Below are positions 1-7,675 of a stretch of DNA of 64,000 nucleotides, piece by piece. The DNA is from G965115915 sp965115915 (lineage in GTDB: Bacteria > Pseudomonadota > Gammaproteobacteria > Eutrophobiales > Eutrophobiaceae). Under the pieces are notes generated by a model. The model made no database searches. It worked only from the letters and a program-made list of their open reading frames with translations, and was not told the origin of the DNA. How positions within the stretch are numbered: position 1 is the stretch's first letter; each line of letters begins with the position of its first letter. Where the stretch lies: assembly GCA_965115915.1 (NCBI GenBank), contig OZ220483.1, positions 1,550,001 through 1,614,000 on the forward strand. The letters run 5' to 3'. The translations under genes were made by a program, and so were the position numbers.

Positions 1-1096
1 AGATGTCCGCAGGCATGAATTCGGTGTCCAGCAAGGCTTCCAGGGTCGGCACGAGCGTGCTGATATTGGTTGCCAGCAACACACCGGCAAATAGCCCCAT
101 CGCACCACCCAGCAAGCCAATCAGGGTGCCCTGCATGACAAACAGCAACAGTATGCTGCCGGAACTGGCCCCCATTGTGCGCAGGATGGCAATATCGGAA
201 CGCTTTTCCGTCACCGTCATCACCAGTGTGGAAACGATATTGAAGGCGGCAACCGCCACGATCAGGCTCAGGATCACGAACATCACCGTTTTCTCGATCT
301 TCAGCGCACGCAGCAGGTTCCGGTTACTGGCGGTCCAGTCGCTAAACCAGTAGTCCTCCCCCAGTTCCTGCCGCAACTCACCGACGATAGCGGGGGCGCG
401 CATCAGATCCACGGTCTGTATACGGATATTCCCCGGAGCGACACAGCGTAGCAACAGACAGGCGTCATCCATATGTATCAACGCCAGCGCACTGTCGTAT
501 TCATGCATCCCCACCTCAAACAGTGCCACCACAGTGAACCGCTTCAGACGTGGCAGCAATCCCGCCGGACCGATATTCAACTGCGAACTGACCAGCATGA
601 CCCGGTCTCCCACCGTCACACCCAGGACCCTGGCCAGTTCCGTACCCAGCGCAATACCAAAACCCTCAGACCGCAACTCCGTCAAGGAGCCCAGCACGAC
701 ATGACTGGCAACCCGTGACACACCGGCTTCCCGCCGAGGAAGAATGCCACGAATGATGGTGCCCTGCGCCCTGCCCCCGTTACTCAACATGCCCTCCGCA
801 TGAATGAACGGTGCCGCCGCAGACACCTGCGGATGCCTGATCAGACGTCGCACCACCCCCTGCCAATCGCGCAGTCCCTCCTCAGTGGAGTGCAGCACCG
901 CATGGGCCGTCATACCCAATGTACGTTCACGCAACTCTTTCTCGAAGCCGTTCATGACCGACATCACAACGATCAACGCCATGACTCCAAGGGCGACACC
1001 AAACATGGATATCAGGGATATGAAAGAGATAAAATGGTCATACTGCCAAACGCGCAGATAGCGCAGGGCAATAAATCCTTCAAAGAAACCTTTCAT
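1..1096 (-). CDS. lolC: Lipoprotein-releasing ABC transporter permease LolC/LolE family (3' end outside window)
   Basis: Inner-membrane permease of the Lol system, which extracts outer-membrane lipoproteins from the inner membrane and hands them to LolA. An open frame runs from ATG at 1096 to the left edge without a stop (365 codons), so the C-terminus is missing. What I see: an N-terminal ALRYLR segment, a first membrane helix followed by VMSVMNGFEKELRERTLG (the MNGFE signature of LolC/LolE), a long periplasmic domain, then the FtsX-like region with membrane segments around FNIVSTLVMTVTEKRSDIAILRTMGAS. The SDIAILRT stretch resembles the coupling region facing LolD. LolC and LolE are paralogues and I cannot firmly say which this is; lolD would be expected just beyond the left edge. 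It is divergent from tsaB with 174 bases between them. Confidence 0.88.
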   Translation of the reverse strand, partial: MKGFFEGFIALRYLRVWQYDHFISFISLISMFGVALGVMALIVVMSVMNGFEKELRERTLGMTAHAVLHSTEEGLRDWQGVVRRLIRHPQVSAAAPFIHAEGMLSNGGRAQGTIIRGILPRREAGVSRVASHVVLGSLTELRSEGFGIALGTELARVLGVTVGDRVMLVSSQLNIGPAGLLPRLKRFTVVALFEVGMHEYDSALALIHMDDACLLLRCVAPGNIRIQTVDLMRAPAIVGELRQELGEDYWFSDWTASNRNLLRALKIEKTVMFVILSLIVAVAAFNIVSTLVMTVTEKRSDIAILRTMGASSGSILLLFVMQGTLIGLLGGAMGLFAGVLLATNISTLVPTLEALLDTEFMPADI

Positions 1097-1270
1097 GAGC
1101 AAACCGTCACGATCGGGGCCGTGTGCGAAACCCACTGCCATCCATGTCCGTGCGAGCGCGCTGATGGTACCGACCTGGAAACACGCCCTGTCAGCGCAGA
1201 TACCCGTCCAGTCGAAGTCGAAATGTCACACTGACCGCAGCCGTACAGGTACCTGCCCGGGAAGCATCGC

Positions 1271-1972
1271 ATGAGCACAACGCTGCTTTGCATCGAAACC
1301 GCGACCGAGGCCTGTTCCGTGGCGCTGAAAACAGCGGGAGAAACACTGTCCCGCTCTGTTATCGCCCCGCGCCGGCATTCCACGATTATCCTGGATATGG
1401 TCTCGGCCATACTGGCCGAATGTGGTATCTCCGGGACGGCACTGGACGCGCTCGCCTTTGGCAAGGGACCGGGTTCATTCACCGGTCTGCGCATCGCCGC
1501 CGGAGTCACCCAGGGTCTGGCATGGGGCTGGGACAAGGCAGTCATCCCGGTATCCACACTGGCGGTACTGGCACAAGGCTTCGCCCAGCGATACTCACAT
1601 GTCTGTCCCGCCCTGGATGCACGCATGGGAGAAATATACTGGGGCGTGTACCAGCGCGAACCCGACGGACTGATGCGTGCGCTGGACGCTGATCGACGTG
1701 GCAAACCGGAAACTCTTCCGGACACGGATAGCGAAACCCCTGTCATCTGGCAGGCAGTCGGGCCTGGCTGGACCAAACATACGGCGTTATTAAGCAAGGC
1801 GCCCTGGCTCGGGCACTGCATCCGGGACGAGTCCGATGCCACAGCACTGCCCAATGCCACCGCAATGGTCGCGCTGGCAGATGCCCTGTGGCAGGCACAG
1901 CAGTATGCAAGCCCATCCCAGGCCTTGCCTGCATACCTGCGCGAGCAAGTGGCACAACCTCCTGCCCGCTAA
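1271..1972 (+). CDS. tsaB: tRNA threonylcarbamoyladenosine biosynthesis protein TsaB
   Basis: TsaB (YeaZ) is the scaffold partner of TsaD in making the t6A37 modification of ANN-decoding tRNAs. The product is 233 residues, the normal family length. It starts LLCIETATEACSVAL, the ASKHA-fold phosphate-1 strand, and carries FGKGPGSFTGLRIAAG, the most diagnostic TsaB signature, near residue 65, followed by DARMGEIYWGVY. The ATG at 1271 is preceded by GGGAAG about 6 bases upstream, a usable ribosome site. It is convergent with the helicase gene downstream (about 50 bases between stops). No anomaly is visible. Confidence 0.95.
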   Translation: MSTTLLCIETATEACSVALKTAGETLSRSVIAPRRHSTIILDMVSAILAECGISGTALDALAFGKGPGSFTGLRIAAGVTQGLAWGWDKAVIPVSTLAVLAQGFAQRYSHVCPALDARMGEIYWGVYQREPDGLMRALDADRRGKPETLPDTDSETPVIWQAVGPGWTKHTALLSKAPWLGHCIRDESDATALPNATAMVALADALWQAQQYASPSQALPAYLREQVAQPPAR

Positions 1973-2024
1973 TCGCACAGACCACATAACCGGCCAATAC
2001 ACGGCACCGCGCATTCCAGCCACC

Positions 2025-3995
2025 TCAGCCATTGCGGGCAAAGAACGCCTGCACAGCATCCAGGCTCCGGGTCTCCGGCCAATCCGACAGCGCAGCGCGA
2101 AAATATCGACCATAGCCTTTCTCCAATATACGCCTGTCACATATTACACACACACCGGTATCCTCCACACTACGGATCAGACGGCCTACTCCTTGTTTCA
2201 AAATAACGATTGCCTGCGGGAGTTGATAATTCATAAACGCAGACTGCCCACTGCGCTCCATGCTCTCGCAACGCGCAGCCAACACCGGGTCACTGTTGCT
2301 GGCAAAAGGCAATTTCTCAATAATAACCAACGACAGCGCCGGCCCGCGCACATCCACCCCACTCCAGAAACTGCTGGTGCCAAGCAATACCGCATTGGGC
2401 TGATTCCGGAAGCGGCGCAGCAGTTCCTGACGCGAGGCCTGGCCCTGCACCAGCAACGGATACTCCAATCCTTCGCCCAACAATCGCGCCGTTTCCCGCA
2501 GTACTCGATGGCTGGTACACAATATGAAGGCCCGCCCCCTGCTGTAACTCAGCAGTTTACGGCTCAGCCCGGCGAAGGCCGGCTGAAATCCGACACTACG
2601 TGGATCAGGCAAATGCTCCGGCAGATACAGCAAGGCCTGACAGCGCAGTTCAAACGGGCTGTCAAAATGCACATAGCGCGCCTTCGGGCAACCCAATTGA
2701 CTGGTAAAAAACGAAATGTCCGTGCCCATCGCCAGGGTTGCGGAACAGAAGACGCAATGCGCATCATACTGATCCAGTCCAGCACGAAAGTACCGGGATA
2801 CATCCAGCGGGCTCCTGTGCAAGACGAATTTCCTGCTATCGGCCTCCAGCCAACAGATCGCCTCCGCATCCGATTCCCGCTGCCCACCAGCATCATCCGA
2901 GCCCAGAAAGCACCGCATGAACAGCAGCATCTGATGACTGCGACAAGCACACTGCTCAAGCTGTTCGCCACGCTCGGCCAGCAATGCGAGTGCGTCCGAC
3001 AACCGCTGCTGCTGCTGCAAAAAACGGTTCATCAGATCCGCCACCACACTACTCCGTTCACACAATCCGGACCAACTCATGCGACTGGTATCGGGCTCGG
3101 CCTGATGCAAAACATTGCGCAGTGCGACCACCACATTACCACAATCCGACAACAGTTCCATGATGCCGCCAAACTCTCCCGCCTCCTCCCTGTATGCCTG
3201 GCTTACGTCATGAATCAACTCTTCGAACGCATGGCTGCTGAGCCGATCACCAAACTGGCGGGTGGCCATCTCCGGCAACAGATGCGCCTCATCAAAGATC
3301 AAACCATCCACTCGGGGCAGGATGCCGCCGGTCTCGGTGTCCCGTCCCAATACCATGTCCGCAAGCACCATACTATGGTTGCTGATAATCAGATCCGCGT
3401 CCCTGGCCAGGCTGCGGATACGGTACACAAAACACCGATCATAGTCCTCGCATTTCGTCCCCAGGCAATTTTCCCGGGTAGATGTCAATCTCGGACGCAA
3501 TGGCGACTCTTCAGCAACTTCAGGTAGCGAGCTCAGATCACCATCCACAGTCTGCCGGCTCCAGTCCTCGACCAGACGGAGTTGACGCAATTGTCGCGGA
3601 TCGTTAATCTCATCCCCGCGCAAGGTCTTGCGCAGACGGTGCCAACACAGATAATTGGAACGGCCCTTGAGCAGAACCGTCTTCGGTGCCGGAAGTATCC
3701 TGCTCAGTAGCGCGAGGTCCTTGCTGTACAACTGGTTTTGCAGGTGCAGTGTCCCGGTAGAAATGATATGGCGCTGGCCCGACAACAACACCGGCACCAG
3801 ATAGGCCAGGCTTTTCCCGATCCCGGTAGCCGCCTCGCAGAACAAGGCCTGCCTGTCACCGCTATGCAGCACCTCCGCCACAGCCCGCGCCATCTCCAAC
3901 TGTCCCGGGCGCTCCAGATAGGCATCCATTACCTGAGACAGCATCCCTCCGGCGCAGAAAAACTGATCCAAACGTGCAACTGTGTCGGTATTCAT
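2025..3995 (-). CDS. ATP-dependent DNA helicase, DinG/YoaA (XPD-like) family
   Basis: Superfamily 2 iron-sulfur helicase expected to unwind DNA 5' to 3' during repair or replication-conflict resolution. Visible motifs: Walker A AATGIGKSLAYL near residue 60, DEAH box DGLIFDEAHLLPEM, and motif VI QGVGRLIRS near the C-terminus. Four cysteines between motifs Ia and II (NYLCWHRL, then ENCLGTKCEDYDRCF) match the XPD/DinG 4Fe-4S ligand spacing. At 656 residues it is closer in length to YoaA (about 640) than to DinG (about 716). I prefer the ATG at 3995; an in-frame GTG at 4013 would add six residues. Neither has a clear ribosome site. The 3' end faces tsaB. Confidence 0.9.
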   Translation of the reverse strand: MNTDTVARLDQFFCAGGMLSQVMDAYLERPGQLEMARAVAEVLHSGDRQALFCEAATGIGKSLAYLVPVLLSGQRHIISTGTLHLQNQLYSKDLALLSRILPAPKTVLLKGRSNYLCWHRLRKTLRGDEINDPRQLRQLRLVEDWSRQTVDGDLSSLPEVAEESPLRPRLTSTRENCLGTKCEDYDRCFVYRIRSLARDADLIISNHSMVLADMVLGRDTETGGILPRVDGLIFDEAHLLPEMATRQFGDRLSSHAFEELIHDVSQAYREEAGEFGGIMELLSDCGNVVVALRNVLHQAEPDTSRMSWSGLCERSSVVADLMNRFLQQQQRLSDALALLAERGEQLEQCACRSHQMLLFMRCFLGSDDAGGQRESDAEAICWLEADSRKFVLHRSPLDVSRYFRAGLDQYDAHCVFCSATLAMGTDISFFTSQLGCPKARYVHFDSPFELRCQALLYLPEHLPDPRSVGFQPAFAGLSRKLLSYSRGRAFILCTSHRVLRETARLLGEGLEYPLLVQGQASRQELLRRFRNQPNAVLLGTSSFWSGVDVRGPALSLVIIEKLPFASNSDPVLAARCESMERSGQSAFMNYQLPQAIVILKQGVGRLIRSVEDTGVCVICDRRILEKGYGRYFRAALSDWPETRSLDAVQAFFARNG

Positions 3996-4301
3996 TCGCA
4001 ACTTGGAGCGCACACACGGCAGCCAGGGCCTCCAGGCAAAGCGGCAGTGTGTATCAGATCAGCGTCCAATACTCACACACATAGACAAACAAACCAAGAA
4101 ACACGGCACCTGGCAACAGCCTGCGTCATTCCGGACACAGGCTGCCGCAGATGCTCCACGCTGCTACATGAAAACTGCCGGATATAACAGCTACCGACAG
4201 CAGCTTCCCGAGACCTGGGCAAAACCTGCAAGGGTAGTACACAACCTCATCCTTAACCACCAGTCAACAGAAAGCATTTCTTGCAGATTTGGCAACGACG
4301 T

Positions 4302-4637
4302 TTATTTCGCCATCTGCTTGGCCGCCTTCATGGCAACCGCCCGCACCGACGTAGATGCCGGTTTGGCCTTGAATATCATCTCTTCACGGGTAAACGGGTT
4401 GATCCCCTTGCGAGCCTTTGTTGCAGGTCTTGTGATACGCTTCATCTTGATCCCGAAATCATGCAACATAAACTCACCACAAGCCCCACGTTTGAGATGA
4501 CGCTGCGCTTGGTTGGCATACGAAAGCAAGACAGCACGAACATCTTTTTTCGTCATGCCAGTCGCCTCGGCAATCTCACTGATTACCGAAGCTTTAGATT
4601 GACGTTCCTTGAACGCCGTCATTCTGGGTCTGGCCAT
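4302..4637 (-). CDS. HU/IHF-family DNA-binding protein
   Basis: Small basic nucleoid-associated protein of the HU fold. The core has an alpha-helical dimerisation half (SKASVISEIAEATGMTKKDV), a GEFMLHDFGIKMKRI beta segment, and the DNA-arm signature RKGINPFTREEM followed by IFKAKPASTSVRAVA, matching the GRNPxTGE...kAs..v.F pattern of HU. At 111 residues it is longer than canonical HU (about 90), with a short N-terminal extension and a lysine-rich C-terminal tail. Two in-frame ATGs exist (4643 and 4637); the strong AGGAGG at 4645-4650 is 7 bases from 4637 but only 1 base from 4643, so 4637 is chosen. The protein is a divergent paralogue rather than HupA/B itself. Confidence 0.9.
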   Translation of the reverse strand: MARPRMTAFKERQSKASVISEIAEATGMTKKDVRAVLLSYANQAQRHLKRGACGEFMLHDFGIKMKRITRPATKARKGINPFTREEMIFKAKPASTSVRAVAMKAAKQMAK

Positions 4638-4644
4638 GTACATT

Positions 4645-4650
4645 CCTCCT
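4645..4650 (-). promoter_or_regulatory. Strong Shine-Dalgarno of the HU-like gene
   Basis: AGGAGG on the minus strand, 7 bases before the ATG at 4637. It decides between two in-frame ATGs 6 bases apart, because the upstream ATG (4643) would sit 1 base from the site. It is one of the strongest ribosome sites in the window, consistent with an abundant nucleoid protein. Confidence 0.75.
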
Positions 4651-4863
4651 CATCAACGAAGTAATAAAATTGTTATACAAAGACACTCTCTTGTGCGCCA
4701 GAAATTCGAGTCATCTTGATGATGGCTCGTTATAGATTCCGACCAGTTTGCTCGGGAGCGAGTATGCCACAAATGCGGGAAAAACAAAACCTTGTGTGGA
4801 TTCACAACATATGAGCAAGTCTCACATTATCTGAACCCGAACACTTCAAAACGACACCAGCCT

Positions 4864-5892
4864 TCATCCAGCCCGGCAGGGAAAGGCCTGAACCGAAGCG
4901 ATTTCCTGTACACCGGCGAGCACCATCAGCAAACGGTCCAATCCTACCGCAACCCCGGCGCAATCCGGCAGACCCTGATGCAAAGCCGCCAGCAGAGACT
5001 GATCCATCTCCGGCAACGACTGTCCGGAACGCTCCCGAAACGTCCGGTCCTCGTGAAAACGCTGCCGCTGCTCGGCAGCATCAGCCAATTCGTGGTAACC
5101 GTTGGCAAGCTCCACACCGTCGTAGTACAACTCAAAGCGCTGTGCCACCCGATAGCCTTCGGTCGTAACAGACAATCTTGCCAGAGCCGCCATACATTCC
5201 GGGTAGTCATATAACAGACAGCATCCGTCAAGACCCTGCATACGCACCGCATCGGCAAACAGCAACTCCAGCAATTCACGATGCCGGAAACCGGTCGCTA
5301 CCGGGCTGCTTGTCTCGGCACGCTGACGCAGCGCGGCCAGTGGGGCAGTATGTGGGTCCAGCCCGGTATATTCCAGAAACTGCTGCCGATAACTACGGCA
5401 ACGGACATCGACAATCCCCAGTTCAGCAAGCAATTCCACACACTGTGTCATCAGTTCACGATGATCGGCACCAACGCAGTACCACTCCAGCATGCTGAAC
5501 TCCGGCTGATGGTGGCAACCTATCTCGTTGTCCCGAAACACCTTGCAGATTTGATAAATGGAACCGCTCCCGGCGGCCAGCAGCCGTTTCATACCATATT
5601 CCGGCGAGGTATGTAGATAGCGTCGCAGCGATCGCGGACGGTCCGGTAGACGCAGGGTCAGGGCCAACGCCTCAATACCCGGATCAGTCACGCCGTAGCG
5701 GGACAGCATGGCGGTTTCCACCTCAAGCATGCCGCGCCGATCCATGAAATCACGGATGCGCCAGAGCATCATGGCCCGCTCACGGATAAGCCCCAGGTCG
5801 GCAGCAGGCCGCCAATCCACAGTCTGCCGCTGGCCCTGCACGCTATCCGGCACAGCTACCGACCGGTGGGAATCCGGTCCCGGAGAACTCAC
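4864..5892 (-). CDS. epmA: Elongation factor P--(R)-beta-lysine ligase EpmA
   Basis: EpmA (PoxA/GenX/YjeA) attaches (R)-beta-lysine to the conserved lysine of EF-P. It is a truncated class II lysyl-tRNA synthetase paralogue: a catalytic core without the tRNA-binding OB domain. Visible: RERAMMLWRIRDFMDRRGMLEVETAML, motif 2 with YQICKVFRDNEIGCHHQPEFSML, and motif 3 VAVGLDRLLMVLAG. At 342 residues it is slightly longer than the E. coli enzyme (325) because of about 20 extra N-terminal residues. The ATG at 5892 overlaps the efp stop by 4 bases (ATGA), which indicates translational coupling with the EF-P substrate encoded immediately upstream. Confidence 0.95.
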   Translation of the reverse strand: MSSPGPDSHRSVAVPDSVQGQRQTVDWRPAADLGLIRERAMMLWRIRDFMDRRGMLEVETAMLSRYGVTDPGIEALALTLRLPDRPRSLRRYLHTSPEYGMKRLLAAGSGSIYQICKVFRDNEIGCHHQPEFSMLEWYCVGADHRELMTQCVELLAELGIVDVRCRSYRQQFLEYTGLDPHTAPLAALRQRAETSSPVATGFRHRELLELLFADAVRMQGLDGCCLLYDYPECMAALARLSVTTEGYRVAQRFELYYDGVELANGYHELADAAEQRQRFHEDRTFRERSGQSLPEMDQSLLAALHQGLPDCAGVAVGLDRLLMVLAGVQEIASVQAFPCRAG

Positions 5893-6458
5893 TCCCTGGC
5901 ACGACCGATATATTCACCCTTGCGGGTATCCACCCGAATCAATTCTCCGCTTTCAACAAACAGCGGCACCTTGACGCTCGCCCCGGTCTCCAGCAGTGCG
6001 GGCTTGGTGCCGCCGGTAGCGGTATCACCGCGTATGCCGGGGTCGGTCTCCCGCACTTCCAGCAACACGAAATTCGGCGGCTGCACGTCCAACGGCACAC
6101 CATTCCACAGCGTAACCGTACACTGTTCTTCACCCTTCAACCACGGTGCCGCATTCTCCATCGAGGCACTCCCTGCCGCATACTGGTCGAAACTGTTGGG
6201 ATCCATGAAATGCCAAAGTTCCCCATCCTGGTACAGAAATTGCATTTCCACCTCCACTACGTCCGCCGTTTCCACCTGCTCTCCCGACTTGAACGTGCGA
6301 TCCAGCACCCGGCCATTACGCAGGTTGCGGTAACGCACACGATTGTAGGCCTGCCCCTTTCCCGGCTTGAAAAATTCATTCTCGATGATGTTGCAGGGCT
6401 CTCCATCGATCATTATCTTCAACCCGGCCCTGAACTGGCTGGTATTCACTGTCGCCAT
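5889..6458 (-). CDS. efp: Translation elongation factor P
   Basis: EF-P binds stalled ribosomes and promotes peptide bonds at polyproline stretches. It is 189 residues, the family norm, with the three beta-barrel domains expected. The modification loop reads ENEFFKPGKGQAYNRVR; the lysine at residue 34 (PGKG) is the site beta-lysylated by EpmA. The C-terminal signature appears as DTRKGEYIGRARE. It is cotranscribed with epmA (4-base overlap) and divergent from epmB, so substrate and both modification enzymes are adjacent. The ribosome site is weak (AGGA lies about 13 bases from the ATG). Confidence 0.97.
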   Translation of the reverse strand: MATVNTSQFRAGLKIMIDGEPCNIIENEFFKPGKGQAYNRVRYRNLRNGRVLDRTFKSGEQVETADVVEVEMQFLYQDGELWHFMDPNSFDQYAAGSASMENAAPWLKGEEQCTVTLWNGVPLDVQPPNFVLLEVRETDPGIRGDTATGGTKPALLETGASVKVPLFVESGELIRVDTRKGEYIGRARE

Positions 6459-6675
6459 TAGCGTTCTTTTGTCCTATCATGACGGTCCCGACTCAGGCTA
6501 TGGCAATCATTGCAATACTGGGGTCCGCTACTGATGATAACAGGCCTGATCGTACTACCTGTGCAGCCTGCCGTTATGTCGGGAGACAAGTCTACCAAGT
6601 TCATGCGCCAAGCTCCAACAGCGTCCACCGCATATCCACAGCATGCCGGTGACGCCACCGCGACGCAGGACTGAA

Positions 6676-7668
6676 ATGCCGGCCGACTGGCAGACCCAGC
6701 TTGGACAGGCATTCCGTGACGCCGAAAGCCTGCTACGGTATCTGCAACTGGACGCCGGTGAACTGGGCTATAGCTGGCAAGCGGCCAGACAGTTTCCACT
6801 GTTGGTGCCACGCCCATGGGCGCAACGCATACACAAGGGCAGGACGGATGACCCGCTGTTGCGCCAGGTGTTTCCGTGCCATGCGGAACAAGCCAGCGTG
6901 CCTGGCTTCACCGTTGACCCGCTACGGGAACGCGACACCATTGCCGGGGCCGGGCTGCTACAGAAATACCATGGCCGCCTGCTACTGATCGTTACGGCCG
7001 CCTGTGCAATACATTGTCGCTACTGTTTCCGCAGACATTTCCCCTACCAGCAGGCGCGGTTCACAATGCCGCAAATCCACGCCGTGGCGCAGCGCATCCG
7101 TGCACATCCCGACATCAGCGAACTCATACTCAGCGGCGGTGACCCGCTCTCATTGAGTGACGAGGCCCTGCATCGCCTGTGTCTGAGTCTGGGTTCGCTG
7201 CCACAGATCAAGCGTCTGCGTCTGCACACCCGACTACCCATCGCTGTGCCTGATCGCGTTACCTCGGCACTGCTGGATACCTTGAAGAAAATCCCCGCCC
7301 GGGTGGTGCTTATCGTGCACGTCAATCACGCCAACGAGATCGATGCGGCAGTAGCACAGGCCCTCACAAGGTTGCACTGGAGCGGAACCAGCCTGCTTAA
7401 CCAGAGTGTACTGCTGGCCGGTGTCAATGACTGTCCGGAAACGCTGGCTGAACTGTCCGAGACGTTGTTTCGCCACCATGTACTGCCATATTACCTGCAT
7501 CAGTTGGATCCGGTAGCAGGCAGTGCCCACTTTGAGGTCGACATACCACGCAGCGCCTGGCTGATACGGCAACTGCGCACACAACTCCCAGGCTATCTGG
7601 TACCCCGGCTGGTAAAGGAAACTCCCGGGGCAGCATACAAGCTACCACTGCCAGACCAAGCCTGGTGA
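6676..7668 (+). CDS. epmB: EF-P beta-lysylation protein EpmB (lysine 2,3-aminomutase-like radical SAM enzyme)
   Basis: EpmB (YjeK) isomerises (S)-alpha-lysine to (R)-beta-lysine, the donor used by EpmA on EF-P. The radical-SAM cysteine triad is visible as CAIHCRYCFRRHFPY (CxxxCxxC), followed by ELILSGGDPLSLSD, the GGDPL motif of the aminomutase family, and the PLP-region lysine near the C-terminus (LVKETPGAAYK). I chose the ATG at 6676 because AGGA at 6667-6670 lies 5 bases upstream; an in-frame ATG at 6643 would add 11 residues (MPVTPPRRRTE) without a ribosome site. The product is 330 residues. It is divergent from efp, and its stop is 7 bases from the parC stop (convergent). Confidence 0.95.
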   Translation: MPADWQTQLGQAFRDAESLLRYLQLDAGELGYSWQAARQFPLLVPRPWAQRIHKGRTDDPLLRQVFPCHAEQASVPGFTVDPLRERDTIAGAGLLQKYHGRLLLIVTAACAIHCRYCFRRHFPYQQARFTMPQIHAVAQRIRAHPDISELILSGGDPLSLSDEALHRLCLSLGSLPQIKRLRLHTRLPIAVPDRVTSALLDTLKKIPARVVLIVHVNHANEIDAAVAQALTRLHWSGTSLLNQSVLLAGVNDCPETLAELSETLFRHHVLPYYLHQLDPVAGSAHFEVDIPRSAWLIRQLRTQLPGYLVPRLVKETPGAAYKLPLPDQAW

Positions 7669-7675
7669 CAGTCGC

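Noticed and set aside
1093..1860. 255-codon minus-strand frame overlapping tsaB
   Set aside because: Antisense to tsaB, whose GPGSFTGLR signature is unambiguous. The true minus-strand gene here is the LolC/E permease starting at 1096.
1836..3527. 563-codon plus-strand frame opposite the helicase
   Set aside because: Shadow of the helicase gene; the opposite strand has clear Walker A, DEAH and Fe-S motifs, while this one has no recognisable domain.
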